Part shown: positions 1-10,740 of the stretch, in pieces | Numbering within the stretch: the first letter of the stretch is position 1 | Layout of the letters: the number at the start of each line of letters is the position of its first letter | Notes under the pieces: generated by a model | Databases searched by the model: none | The model's input: the letters and a program-made list of their open reading frames with translations, nothing else | Told to the model about the DNA's origin: nothing | From: Nilaparvata lugens | Lineage: Eukaryota > Arthropoda > Insecta > Hemiptera > Delphacidae | DNA: 64,000 bases | Assembly (NCBI RefSeq): GCF_014356525.2 | Contig: NC_052505.1 | Span: 3,889,890 to 3,953,889, forward strand | Reading direction: 5' to 3' | Program-made: the position numbers and the translations under genes

Positions 1-163
1 GATAGGAAATTCACGTATGACGCATCATCACGTCTGAACTACTGCACTGATTAACTTGAAATTTTGCATACAGATTCTTAATCCACCGAAAATAGTTATA
101 GGCCTACTTTCAATTCGTCTAGTTTTTAATTAGTCCCTTGCGGGGCACGGGTTACCTACTAGT
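1..163 (+). mobile_element. Helitron-like element H2, 3' part
   Basis: This is the right part of a short repeat that recurs in the window near 9.84-10.07, 35.5-35.9, 37.5-37.7, 46.0-46.2 and 49.74-49.92 kb. It begins inside the conserved GATAGGAAATTCACG segment and ends GGGTTACCTACTAGT. A CTAGT 3' end without inverted termini or a clear target duplication is the usual form of non-autonomous Helitrons. The 5' end lies outside the window. The Helitron label is inferred from the end sequence only. Confidence 0.55.
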
Positions 164-302
164 CTATATTTTAAATCTTTATTAAAGGAGACAACAGTTG
201 AAAACCCATTTTCCTCCTTCACAAAATACAATGAACAATTTAATGGAAATTAATAAGAAAATTGAAATTCAATATATTGAGTTGAGAAAAAAAATAACTC
301 AC

Positions 303-2069
303 CGAGAGTCGGCTTGCAGTGTATCTGATGACAGCTGGTTGAAGGCGGCACCCACATCTTGGCTGCCAAGGCACTCCGACGCCGGGCGTCGCTTTCCCTC
401 GACGCCCACCTCTGTCGTGCTCCCGACGGTTGCAGCCTCACTGTGATTGTCATAGAACCCGGCCGGTGTATGCGAACGCGTCATACACAACTCTTCACTC
501 TTCTCCAGAACAGTGTTCTCGAATTTCTTGTCCACATTTGTGTTATCCGACGCATTCAAGTCCTTCACATAACTCTCAAACCGCCTCTCCGTCTCCCTGA
601 AATTCTCCGACATCTTACCCTCATCCGAGACAAATTCCTTGCCCTGTTTGAACAAACATTCGTCGCCTGTTTGCATCATGTTCGCGAACTGTTCGAAACT
701 CTTCTCAAACTCTGACTGTTTGTCCTTATCCGACACAAATTCCTTGGCCTGTTTGAACAAACATTCGTCACCTGTTTGCATCATGTTCGCGAACTGCTCA
801 AAACTCTTCTCAAACTCAGATTCCAAACATTTCTGGGAAGTTAATGACACAGATCGATTATTGTAGGCCTTTCGAGACTTACTTTCTCGATGATAGCTCT
901 CTTGTGATTCCTCTTTCCGAGAGCTGAAATCTTCCAGTTTTGTGGAAGATACTTGTGATGAAACCTCCTTATCAGAAGCCTCTTTTCTAGTTTCAGTTGA
1001 TTCGAAACATTTGCTGAATTTATGTCGTTCAAAAGCTTCTTTCCGTGCGCACATTTCAGAGCTGTAATCTTCCTGGTTTGTAGAAGATACTTCTGATAAA
1101 ACCTTCATATCAGAAGCCTCTTTCCTAGTTGAATCAAAACGTTTGCTCAATTCATCTCGTTCAAAATTTGCGGGTAAACTAGTAAACTGCTTTACATCAT
1201 AATCACCTTCAAGAACACTACCTTTAAAGGTTGAATGTACATCTCCAGTAACCGTTCCTCGTTGTGTGTCCAATTTTGAATGTTGATTTATCTCATTTTG
1301 AGTTTTCGATACATCATCCATCACCCCAAATCTTCTATCACAGCTGAACGGCCATTTTGAGTCCTCTACAAAGTGTGTCCTAGCTTGGCTGTCAACATAT
1401 CCATACTTAATTTCCTGGCTGGAAAACCATTTCAGATCCTCCTCTTCCTCAGTCTTAGATTTTGATTCAGTGTAGACACGATTAGAGTTAGTTCCGTAGT
1501 TCGAAAGGTATTCAGTGCTTTTGTCCTGTTGTAAATTGGATCGTATATCAGCAAACGATTTCAGATGTTTCTCTTCCTCAGTCTTGGATTTTGATTCAGT
1601 GTAGACACGATTAGAGTTTTTTTCCTTATTGGAAGAAATGTATTTAGTGCCTGGTTGTGTATTGGATCGTACATCAGCAAACCATTTCAGATCTTCTTCT
1701 CCCTCAATCTTAGTTTTTGATTCACAGACACGATTAGAGTTTGTCTCCTTACTAGAAAGGCATTCAGTATCATCATAGACACGATTAGAGTTTCTTCCGT
1801 AGTTCGAAAAGCATCCAGTGTTTTTGTCCTGTAGATTGGTTCGACTCTCAGCAGCAATTGAATGACGATTGGATGAGTTGGTAGTAGTAGAGCCATCTGC
1901 TCTTGATTGGTGGGTTGTGTCGTTTGAGTGGTCGACCCAAGCGGGACAGCTGACCTGTCTGCCGTAGCTGGTGTGACCCCGCCCCGAATCGGAGGCCACA
2001 GACCGACTGCTACTGTCCCAGTCCCGCTCAGATCCCGCACACCATCCCGCATCACCATCCGACCAGTAC
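303..2069 (-). CDS. PDZ-domain protein gene, exon 4 (large Ser/Glu/Lys-rich repetitive exon, gene continues left)
   Basis: This internal exon has an acceptor TTACAG just above 2069 and a donor GTGAGT at 302-297. It enters in phase 2, completing the AG left by the 6039 exon as Arg. It codes for about 588 residues, is open throughout and ends in phase 2, so the gene continues beyond the window. The protein is low-complexity, polar and rich in Ser, Glu, Lys and Asn, with no recognised domain. Repeats are plain: two near-identical 30-residue blocks built on EKSFEQFANMMQTGDECLFK (about 640-810), blocks with NSNRVYTESKSKTEEE (about 1430-1800), and paired RKEAS/SSTKLEDFSS blocks (about 900-1130). 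Such a tail is probably disordered and may be a scaffold. The exon may appear to end at a TGA around 299, but that TGA is part of the donor. Confidence 0.75.
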
Positions 2070-2130
2070 CTGTAACATACAACACAATAATAAACTCAAA
2101 TAATAATTCAACACATAATAATTTACATCA

Positions 2131-2310
2131 ACCATCAAACAAAAAAAGAATAAAGATAACACCTTCTAATTTACTCAAACAAGAAAAGAATAAAGATAAC
2201 ACCTTCTAATTTACTCAAACAAGAAAAGAATAAAGATAACACCTTCTAATTTACTCAAACAAGAAAAGAATAAAGATAACAGATTCTAATTTACTAGTCA
2301 TCAGACAAAA
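2131..2310. repeat. 40-bp tandem repeat, about four copies
   Basis: The core TAAAGATAACACCTTCTAAT recurs with an exact 40-bp period (TAAAGATAAC at 2151, 2191, 2231 and 2271). The last unit is slightly diverged. The array lies about 60 bp upstream (in gene sense) of the acceptor of the large PDZ-gene exon. Confidence 0.85.
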
Positions 2311-2469
2311 AAAGAAGAATAATGATACTATAGTGACGTCCACGTTATAATGTCAGTGGAGAAAGATAGGAGAAAAACGTTGCCGAACCTCTGTCTTGTC
2401 AATGCCTTCTATATACGGTACCTGATACAGGGTTATTGATAAAAGCACTTCACTTGAATGGACTACTTT

Positions 2470-4022
2470 TATAAATTAATAAAACAATATTGAAACTTGA
2501 AGTACCCTCTATTATTTAAAATATTACAACTAGTTTTGATTATAGGTCATTTTCAAGTTGAAATATGAAAAATAAATAAACAAGTTGATACTATTTAATA
2601 AGAACATAATATGCTTATTTTAATGACCTTCCATCTGTTATCAACAGCTCTTCCTGTCTCATGTATGCAGATGATGTGAAGTTGTTTAAAGAAATTAAGG
2701 ATCTAAATGATTACTACAATTTGCAGAGAGATATTGATCATATGTCCAGATGGTGTGATTCAAATGGGTTAAAAATTAATGCAGATAAATGCAAATTCAT
2801 GAGTCTCACCCGGCAATCCGCTCCTCATAATAATATATATTCTATAAGTGGTATCCCTTTGGAAAGGGTGGAATTGTTCAAGGACCTGGGGGTGGTAGCT
2901 ATGACCTCTCTTTCAACTCACATGTTGAGTACACAGTTAATAGAGCCAATCAGCAGATGGGATTCATCTTGAGGACTGCTCGCCCTTCAGTGATGTAGAG
3001 CCTTTGATACTTCTATATAAGTCAATTGTGAGAAGCCTGTTAGAATATGCATGTGAAATTTGGAATCAATATTATAATGAACAGATTTACCTACTGGAAC
3101 GTTTACAGAACAAATTTTTGAGATGCATTTATTACAGAAAACATAATATCTTTTGGCCCTTTGATTATCCTTCCAATTCACTTAGATATGAGCTCGATTT
3201 TACTTCTTTGAAAGTAAGACGCGATGTCAAATCACTTATTTTCCTTTATAATTTACTAAATAATAAAATTGATTCATCCCATTTGCTATCAAAAATTAAT
3301 ATATATATGTCAATACCATTGCTCGCCGTTCTGGCTTTTCATTTCATATAGCGCGCTCTAGAACCGTAAGTCATTATAACTCTCCTCTAAATAGAGCTCA
3401 GAGAATCTTTAATCATTGTTCGGAGCACTTAGACGTCTTCTGGTTCTCCCCCTCCAAATTCCGTAAGATCTCATATAACTTGGTTGGGTAGCATGTGATC
3501 TGTCTTTTTGTGATTGGTGTACTAATTTTATAAAATTTATATTATTATTAATTTGATTAAAATTTCCACCCATTCTTGGTTTTACACAGACATCCTTTCT
3601 CTCTTCATTCTTTCTTCCTCTTTTTTTTCTTTTTATTATTATTTGATTCTATTTTGTTTAATAATTATTCTTATAATCAATTATTATTGTTTACGATTAC
3701 TTCAATGATTATTTGTATTCTTTCATATTAATTGTAAATTTCTTCATTTTTTATCCTCTTGTATTTCAAATTGTATAATGTGTTGAAAGTATTGTATTGT
3801 GTGAAGGAGGCAAAATGGGTTTATCCTGTTGATTATCCATTGATTATCCATTAACAAAATTATTATTATTATTTTCATATGATTAATTTATTTCTTATTC
3901 ATTCTTGTTTATTTATTTTCCACATTTCAACTTGAAAATGACCTATGGTCGAAACTAGTCGTTGTAATATTTTAAATAATAGAGGGTAACTTACTTCAAG
4001 TTTCAATATTGTTTTATTAATA
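2470..4022. mobile_element. Element with about 100-bp terminal inverted repeats, inserted in M1 copy 1
   Basis: The sequence at about 2478-2578 and the reverse complement of about 3915-4020 match closely. Shared landmarks are AATAAAACAATATTGAAACT, CCCTCTATTATTTAAAATAT, CATTTTCAAGTTGAAAT and AATAAATAAACAA. The segment between the arms holds a truncated LINE reverse transcriptase. This is either a foldback-type element that received a LINE insertion or two opposed copies flanking it. Confidence 0.65.
2640..3870 (+). pseudogene. 5'-truncated LINE fragment (reverse transcriptase C-terminal half)
   Basis: Reading starts at the RT catalytic motif (MYADDVKLF, from 2661) and runs through the thumb region to about 2970. 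A second frame (3004-3351) carries the C-terminal part (SLLEYACEIWNQYY). A third frame gives the terminal NSPLNRAQRIFNH-like block near 3380-3490. It has at least two frameshifts. The 3' UTR ends in an (ATT)n tail near 3857-3870. It resembles Jockey/CR1-group elements and is inactive. Confidence 0.75.
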
Positions 4023-4311
4023 TTAGGTTTATCGATATCGTTAGTAATATTAACGGTTCATTCTCGTTTAAAATATTCAATTATATTATATTAAGCAAGA
4101 AATTATATTTTTCAATAATTTCATAATAAGGATGGAATATTTTGTTAATTAATTATTAATTCTACATTGTTGAAAGACGATATGGCAACAGAGCAAAGTG
4201 AGAAAGAGATAGCGCTATCCGCTTTGTTGAATGATAGACAAGGATAGCAATACAATTTATTGCTAATCACAAACACTGCCATTATAACGTGGATATTACT
4301 ATACTACGTTT

Positions 4312-5539
4312 AACGCAAAACCACGTTCACTTGTAGATACGGTAGCATTCATCATAATGTGTTTCATACGGGGTTTCATACGAACAGCTGACATTTTTCC
4401 GTTTACACCGAGTATCAGCATACGGGCCTCAGTTAGAGTATAGAATATAGAGTATCAGAGTAAGAATTTAAATACTTTTGTCTTATTCATCTGTCTCATT
4501 TGTCTTATATTCTATTCTATGATATTTAAATGTAGATGGACATGGAATGAACAATTCTTTCCTGAAATAATTATAGAGGTTTAATTAAATTAAAAATAAT
4601 TATCTCTGTTTATGAGAGATTGACAATGGTGTAACAACTGAAACCGGTCTTTCAAACTATCAATAAATCTGTGGTTTTTGACAATTTCTTAGTATTTTTA
4701 TTTAATTACAAAGGTGTTAGCAACATAGCCAAATATTATACCACGTTGTTATAAACTCAGCACCTGATCAGCATTAGTGTTGCTATCCTTGTCTGTCATT
4801 AGACAATGCAAATAGCTACATCCTTTCCTACCTCTCCACTGTTGCCAAATCGGTTTTTGACTATGAAGGGAACAATGAATTATAAAAATATTTCATCTCT
4901 CAAGCTCAAGTATCAACTTATTTTATTAAAGCTATATTGTGCTGTAAGCGACTTTTATCCATTATATTGTATACATTTTATTCATGGTTATCTTATGAAT
5001 AAATGTAATAGATAATAATGTCTCATACTAAATTTGTAAGTTTTTTTAAGCCAATCGGAGAGCTTCCTGTCATGTATAAGGGCCAAGCCACATGTAGTGT
5101 TTTTTCGGGCGTTTTTGCACTGACAGCGGACGAGTCGGCAGGATAGGAAGATCTCCGATCTGTTTCCAACATGTCCAAATATATATCAAAATATAATGTA
5201 TAGGTTACATTACACTTTCAAGAATTTTCAAGTTTAATTTTCTGTCCAAAAAACTAGAAACTGGGAATTTTGTATTTAGACCGATGAAACACTTAATTTA
5301 TTTTTTGTGTAGTTGAGAAGTTGATATTGTGGTAATTATTCATATTGAATGAAAAAGACGGTCTTTTTGAGTATCAATAAATCTGTTGATTTGGCAATTT
5401 CTTAGTCTTTTTCATTCAACTTAATTTATTGATTCATACAATAAGTAAATCATCAAAATGATACGGAGAGAAAAAATAAGATAACCTTGTGCTATTCCTC
5501 TCCCCAATTTAGACGGGGTTACACCTTAGAGAAAAAATA
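4312..5539. other. Intron of the PDZ gene, repeat debris
   Basis: I see no coding sequence. About 4596-4710 matches one arm of the hairpin repeat at 9361-9543 (AACTGAAACCGGTCTTTC, then TCTGTGGTTTTTGACAATTT), and 5340-5420 matches it again. A weak M1-like stretch lies at about 4740-4805 (GTTGCTATCCTTGTCT). Confidence 0.5.
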
Positions 5540-5785
5540 ACGTAAGTAGATATCCCATGGTATAGGGCGTTTATGTCGCAACTTTCACTGTTATCCCAAG
5601 CCGATTACTGCCGATTATTGTCGATTTTTACTGTTTTGACCGGGTAAGAGTGTATGAACGGCACAATATGAGAGACTACCAGCATCAAAAAGCTTCACGG
5701 GAAAGAACTACGTGGACTATCGGCTTGGGATAACAGTAAAGGTTGCGACATAAACGCCTTATACCATGAGATATCTACTTATGCA
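5540..5785. mobile_element. Palindromic MITE M2, complete copy
   Basis: The two ends are inverted repeats of about 60 bp. The left end starts AAGTAGATATCCCATGGTAT and runs to TTATCCCAAGCCGAT; the right end is its reverse complement with few changes. The middle is AT-rich and non-coding. Related copies lie at about 22.9-23.5, 24.1-24.8 and 25.1-25.3 kb. Confidence 0.75.
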
Positions 5786-6038
5786 ATGGTCACAAATAGT
5801 CTGAAATAGGTTAAGTCTTGTAGTTGTTCACTTCACAAATTAGAAGATAGTATTTTTACAAAGATAATTAGAATTCAATAATAAATTAATAACCACTGAT
5901 TAAACTGAACTATCAGCTGATTCCCGAACGCCAACCCAAACAGATAATCGGAGAACTTCCTGCCAGGGCAAAAACGCTTCATGTGGCTTGGCCCTTGAAG
6001 GAATCGGTAATTGTGAAAACGACAAATTAAATGTTTAC

Positions 6039-6417
6039 CTGGTGGGCGTGCTACGGCCGGACGACACAGACCGTGAGGACCGGAACTCGGAAGGCGGATG
6101 CACCGGTTGGCGTTGTGGACTGGTGCAGCGCTCCCAGAACGCAGCCTTTGATCGGCGGGCCGACGAGGACGGGGATGTACTCTGACGACACCGGCGGCGC
6201 CACGCCTCCTGAGTGGTGTCAACCGTAGCACCGGTTTTGGGTGCCACCTGCGATCCATAAACACTGGTATTGTGTGCCGACGGTGGCGCCAAACCATCGG
6301 TATTCTGTGCCGACGGTGATCCCAAACCACCGGAATTGTGTGTCACCGACGATCCCAAACCACCGAAATTCTGTGCCACAGGAGACAACAAATACACCGG
6401 TCTGGTTGCCTTTGAAG
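6039..6417 (-). CDS. PDZ-domain protein gene, exon 3 (11-residue tandem repeats, basic tail)
   Basis: The acceptor is GCTTCAG above 6417 and the donor is GTAAAC below 6039. Phase 1 at entry completes the G of the 9594 exon as an Ala codon; exit is phase 2. It codes for about 125 residues. Residues from about 15 to 65 are an imperfect 11-residue tandem repeat (VAQNFGGLGSS, VTHNSGGLGSP, SAQNTDGLAPP, SAHNTSVYGSQ), visible in DNA as a 33-bp period. The rest is Arg/Ser/Pro-rich (RRRCRQSTSPSSSARRS), typical of a disordered linker. GC content is clearly above that of the flanking intron, which supports a true exon. Confidence 0.75.
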
Positions 6418-6654
6418 CTGAAGCAAATTCAAATTCAAATTATTTTTATTTATTCCAATTCACAATATTTGAAATTATAAGCAACAAGATAACAAGATCA
6501 CACAACTAAACGAGATGAAAGTAATAAGCTGATAATAATCAAGGAATTAGTTATACAATAAATTATTATACATCAGTTGATTTTGTAATGTTAGTTTGTT
6601 GATTGTATCACAACGTCAATAATAATATATCGATATTGATGTATCGATGGTAAT

Positions 6655-7297
6655 ATCCTATACTATTAAACGAGCAACTTCTGTTTATATGTTTAGATGT
6701 TTGGATGTTTATATGTTTGTATTTCACCGGATCTCGAAAACGGCTCTAACGATTCTCACGAAATTCAGAACATAGTAGATTTATAATATAAAGATTCGAT
6801 TGCACTAGGTCTCATCCCTGGGAAAACTCGCTGAAGGACATTAAAAGGATAATTATTATTCATCCTTGGAAGAACAGCTGATAATAGTTATTTCGTCGTC
6901 TGTTGGTGATGGAAGTGAGTGAGCGAGTTTATGTGTGTGGGACTGTGTCAAAATTATGACTCAGCTGTTGTTGAACTTTTGTAATCATTCAATCAGGTAC
7001 TTAGTGCCGGTTGCAAAAAAGCCGGGTTATTTTCAATTCCGATTAATTCCAGTAGATCCATCTTTTTGAAATGGTCTTCTCTGATTTGGTTCACGTGGAG
7101 TTAATCAGGATTAAAATTTAACCGGCTTTTGTGCAACTGGGCCTTTGTGAGGGAAATTTTTTCATTCCTCTGGGAATTAATCTCAATTTACTGTGATTAG
7201 ATAGAACATTTCTGTATGAATGTTATTATAATTTCTACTTCCGTAATAAATTTTCTATGCTTTTGTACTCCAGAGCGAAGCTCGGTCCCCGATATTC
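6655..7297 (+). mobile_element. Helitron-like element H1a, full copy with embedded M3 hairpin
   Basis: It starts TCCTATACTATTAAACGAGC and ends with a hairpin-forming GAGCGAAGCTCGGTCCCCGA. It contains the motif CGGATCTCGAAAACGGCTC, common in insect non-autonomous Helitrons. A near-identical copy lies at 49090-49733. Between about 7005 and 7145 it contains the M3 hairpin MITE (GCCGGTTGC ... GCAACTGGGCC). Classification rests on structure only. Confidence 0.6.
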
Positions 7298-7489
7298 AAT
7301 ATTGTTATAGATTAATATCGATATTGGATATAAGTAAACAGCTGGTTAAATTTATATAAAATTTAAAAAAGTAATAATTGTTTATTTGTTATATTTGAAT
7401 TTGATTCAAACGCTGTAGTCTATCTTTAGATGGAAATAAATTGGAAGTGACATTTGTTCAAATGCTAATTAATGAATAATTATATTATT

Positions 7490-8035
7490 AAACGAAATCC
7501 CAACCAAATGCTGCAAATCACCCTGAAGACTTCTGCTACTGCAAATATTGACAACAGGGTAAACAGCCAGATGGAAATTCGATAAGCGCTACTATACAAA
7601 AATTATTCGTCAGCCCGGGAATCGAACCCAGTACCTCCTAATTGCCGGTCAGGAATGCTTATCCACCAAACTGACATTCTCTGGATAGCAGCGCTCATTT
7701 TATACGAAGCCATAGCGGCCAGCCAGTCTACAGATGGAAATTACTGAGATATTGAATTTATTCAAAAGCTAATGAATCAATAATAATTATTAAACAAAAA
7801 TCCAAATTAATTTTTGTATAGTAGCGCTCATCGAATTTCCATCTGGCTGTTTACCCTTGAGATATTGAATTTATTCAAAAGCTAATGAATCAATAATAAT
7901 TATTAAACAAAAATCCAAATTAATTTTTGTATAGTAGCGCTCATCGAATTTCCATCTAGCTGTTTACCCTGTTGTCAATATTTGCAGTAGCAGGAGTCTT
8001 TGGGGTGAATTACAGCATTCAATTTGGATTGTCGT
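7490..8035. repeat. SINE-containing composite repeat with inverted and direct duplications
   Basis: About 7500-7605 is inverted relative to about 7925-8030 (shared: ATATTGACAACAGGGTAAAC and GCGCTACTATACAAAAATTA). About 7741-7856 and 7857-7960 are direct duplicates (TATTGAATTTATTCAAAAGC in both). A tRNA-like segment lies inside. Confidence 0.6.
7611..7680 (-). mobile_element. tRNA-derived SINE head
   Basis: On the minus strand the segment reads like the body of a tRNA: a degenerate A-box region (AGTTTGGTGGATAAGC) followed by a near-perfect B box (GGTTCGATTCCCGGG) at about 7614-7629. Spacing fits an internal Pol III promoter. The acceptor stem does not pair and the unit is embedded in a repeat, so it is a SINE head and not a functional tRNA gene. 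Confidence 0.6.
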
Positions 8036-8264
8036 TCAATAATAATTATGAATTTTATACAGTGTAACTTGGTTTTTGCGGTCTCAGCCATAGATTCAAC
8101 ACGGATATACATACCATCATTTATTTACAGGTGCATCAACTGTTTTTTACACTTAGAAAACCTCGGATTTGTCACCAGTAAATGATAAAACCTCTCATAT
8201 AACGTCAAGAGAATTTTAAGTTGCTCAAGTAAGAAAATTATAATGTGCTTATAAGTTGGGAATA

Positions 8265-8299
8265 GTTCTCCACTGCCATTAATGTGGACCTCACTATAT
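8265..8299. mobile_element. M1 terminal fragment
   Basis: TTCTCCACTGCCATTAATGT followed by GGACCTCACTATA is the right end of an M1 copy. The rest is missing, and an inverted-repeat element begins immediately after. Confidence 0.6.
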
Positions 8300-8300
8300 A

Positions 8301-9060
8301 GCAGAGTGACTCAGAATAACAGGAACTTTTAAAAACGCCATAATACATTAGTGGGAAGGGCAAAAATGATTTTGATTTTATTCAAGCTAATGTAAAGTTC
8401 AAGACTTGCCATTTGAGAATTTTTAATAACATCTATCACTTTTTGGCAATTACTTTATTGAAATGGCTTCCTCCAGACGAATACACTCTTGAAATCAGTG
8501 TTGTCGATTCCTCATTGATCGCTGCAACATATCTGGGATATTTCGGATTTCATTTTGAGTTGTGTTAATTTTTAATTAATTCAAAATTATTGATAAAAAA
8601 GTGAGCGAAAACCACTCTGCACGGCATTCAATGGCAACTGTGCGAGTGAGTGTTGTTTAGTAACCGTGTAATCTCACGATTAGGTTGCGTTTCCTGGTGC
8701 CATGATCTACCCACTTGCGATTTTCTGTTTGTGGAGCTATCCCAAATCAAACTTTATCACAACTTGACCAATAACTGTGGTTGAATCATAACAGACAATT
8801 CAAAATGAAATCAACAATATCCCAGTTGAAATGTTGCAGCAATCGTTCAGGAATCTCAACACATATTTCAAGAGTGTATTCGTGCAGGAGGAAGCCTTCT
8901 TAAAGAAGTCATTGTCAAAAAGTGATAGATGTTATTGATAATTCTCAAATGGCAAGTCTTAAACTTTTCATTCGTTTGAGTAAAATCATTTTTGCCCTCC
9001 CCACTAATATTTTATGGCGTTTTTAAAAGTTCCCGTTATTCTGTGTCACTCAGTATAATA
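8301..9060 (+). mobile_element. Deleted mariner-superfamily element with about 270-bp inverted repeats
   Basis: Both ends share long inverted repeats (GTGACTCAGAATAACAGGAAC on the left; the reverse complement on the right), with mismatches. From about 8708 the plus strand keeps a decayed C-terminal piece of an IS630/Tc1/mariner transposase: DLPTCDFLF corresponds to the family's DLTPxDFFLWG box, and it is followed by NEINNIPVEMLQQSFRNL. One in-frame stop separates the two parts. The element is non-autonomous. Confidence 0.65.
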
Positions 9061-9360
9061 TAGCTATATATCACTATGTAGGTGGAGCCCTAACAATTTA
9101 TACTGTAGGTAACTAATGTTTCAATGAACCAGAGTTCAAAATCTAACCAGAGTTCAAATACTGTTTTTGGTGAGATATAGTGATAATTTTAGACAACATT
9201 GTCTAAATGTATCACGAATTTATCAAAAAGTTACAAACATTTTTCAATACCTATGGTATCATCTTCAGTTTGTACAGTTAATTGGTGTAGAAACATGTTT
9301 GTAACTTTTCAATAAATTTTTTGTGTAGTTGAGAAGTTGATATTGTGGTAATTATTCATA

Positions 9361-9543
9361 TTGAATGAAAAAGACTAAGAAATTGTCAAAACCCACAGAT
9401 ACTTAGAAAGACCGGTTTCGGTTATTACACCATTACTCAGAGATTATCAGAGATTGACAATGATGTAATAACCAAAACCGGTCTTTCTAAGTATCAATAA
9501 CTCTGTGATTTTTGACAATTTCTTAGTCTTTTTCATTCAATTT
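9361..9543. repeat. Hairpin repeat M4 with ACCGGTTTCGG centre arms
   Basis: AAAAAGACTAAGAAATTGTC on the left is the complement of GACAATTTCTTAGTCTTTTT on the right, with ACCGGTTTCGGTTATTACAC and its complement nearer the centre. Half copies occur near 4.6 and 5.35 kb. Confidence 0.7.
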
Positions 9544-9593
9544 TAATAAATTCGTTATATTTTTAGACAATATTCATGTGTTTTACTACTAAC

Positions 9594-9777
9594 CAGTAGA
9601 TTGATGACGCTGCATTTTGTCGCTGGCTTTGGCCACGATCAGATTGAGCGCGGTGACTGGTCTGGCGGCGATCTTGGAGGCCTCCGTCACCGTCAGACTG
9701 CGACAATCCACGCCATCCATACTCAACAAACGGTCTCCGGGTGCCAGGTACTGGCAGGCCAGCGCTCCCGGCCATAC
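9594..9777 (-). CDS. PDZ-domain protein gene, exon 2 (second half of the PDZ domain)
   Basis: The acceptor GCAAGCAG lies above 9777 and the donor GTTAGT below 9594. It enters in phase 0 and exits in phase 1. It codes for 61 residues that form the back half of a PDZ fold: VWPGALACQYLAPGDRLLSM, then DGVDCRSLTVTEASKI and a final beta strand (ALNLIVAKAS). The pattern A..., L.PGDRLLS(V/M)(N/D)G, LT..EA matches the family well. Joined to exon 1 it completes one PDZ domain. This exon is markedly GC-rich against its surroundings. Confidence 0.85.
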
Positions 9778-9835
9778 CTGCTTGCCAAAACATTGGTCAG
9801 GTTAGCTTTGAAATTAGCAAATCTAGAATAGGCCT

Positions 9836-10066
9836 ATAATAAAGGAAAGAACTGGCTTATACACGTACGGGATAGGAAAATTTATGTTTGACACATCATC
9901 ACGTCAGAACTACTGGACTGATTAACTTGAAATTTTGCATATAGATTCTTAATCCACCGAGGATGGTTATAGACTTATTTACAATTCTTCAAGATTTCAT
10001 TACGTAAAGGTTTCAGTTTGTCAAGTTATAAAAAAAACTCTGGCGGAGCACGGGTTTCCTGCTAGT
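9836..10066 (+). mobile_element. Helitron-like element H2, full copy
   Basis: It starts near ATAATAAAGGAAAGAACTGG, contains ACGTACGGGATAGGAAA, and ends GGGTTTCCTGCTAGT. It matches the other H2 copies over its whole length. A truncated second start (ATATAATAAAGGAAAGAATT) follows at about 10070. Confidence 0.6.
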
Positions 10067-10740
10067 CTAGAATATAATAAAGGAAAGAATTCATGTGGAG
10101 TCTGGAAATTTGGATGAAAAAGAAGGGGGGAAGTAGAAGAAGAATAAGAAGAAGAAGAAAAAGTAGTAGAATAAATGAATGTACAAAAGAAAGCAATGAA
10201 TTGAAAGTTTGAGAAATATTTCACTAATTTGAAAACTATTTTATTTATAATTTTAAAAATTATATAATCAAAGGAAATCAATCAATGGTGGAAAATCTCA
10301 AACTACAGTAGCCTGTTTTATATGTTAATGATAGTTCAAATAATAAGTAACTCAGATTATTTATACTAGATATTATAGTTCTGAAAGTTTGTATAGGACA
10401 ACTAAATGATTAAAACCCCGTTTTAAAATATTTTCGACTTCAGATACTGTTTTTGGTGAGATATACCAAAGTAGTGATATTTATCCATAATAGAACACTG
10501 GTATATTGTCTAAAAATATAACGAATTGTCATATAATGTACGAATTCAGTTATTTATTATTTATAAATAACTTATTTTATATTCATGACAATATTCTAGT
10601 GTTTCATTATTTTTCCAATCCATGAAATCTATCAAGCCCAGATCCAATTCATAGAAGAATCAAAAGTTTCCACTGAATTCTTATCAATTAATTGAATTAA
10701 TTTTAATGTAAACAAAAGCAGAGTCTAATTGGCGGTTGGT

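Larger units (their letters stand above)
2329..4311 (+). mobile_element. MITE M1 copy 1, split by a later insertion
   Basis: The left half (2329 to about 2450) starts TATAGTGACGTCCACG. The right half (about 4028-4311) ends CATTATAACGTGGATATTACTATA. Joined, they match the intact M1 copies near 14.1 and 48.1 kb in order and orientation, including the internal GATAGACAAGGATAGCAA segment. The material between them (about 2470-4022) is a separate inverted-repeat element carrying a LINE fragment. Confidence 0.75.

Noticed and set aside
359..866. Plus-strand open frames with repeated NKHSSPVCIMFANCSKLFS
   Set aside because: The repeat is the antisense of the duplicated FEQFANMMQ block in the large PDZ-gene exon.
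2661..3351. Independent host reverse-transcriptase gene
   Set aside because: It is 5'-truncated, frameshifted and has a LINE 3' tail.
7611..7680. Functional tRNA gene on the minus strand
   Set aside because: Only the A/B-box region looks tRNA-like, the stems do not close, and it sits in a repeat; SINE origin is more likely.
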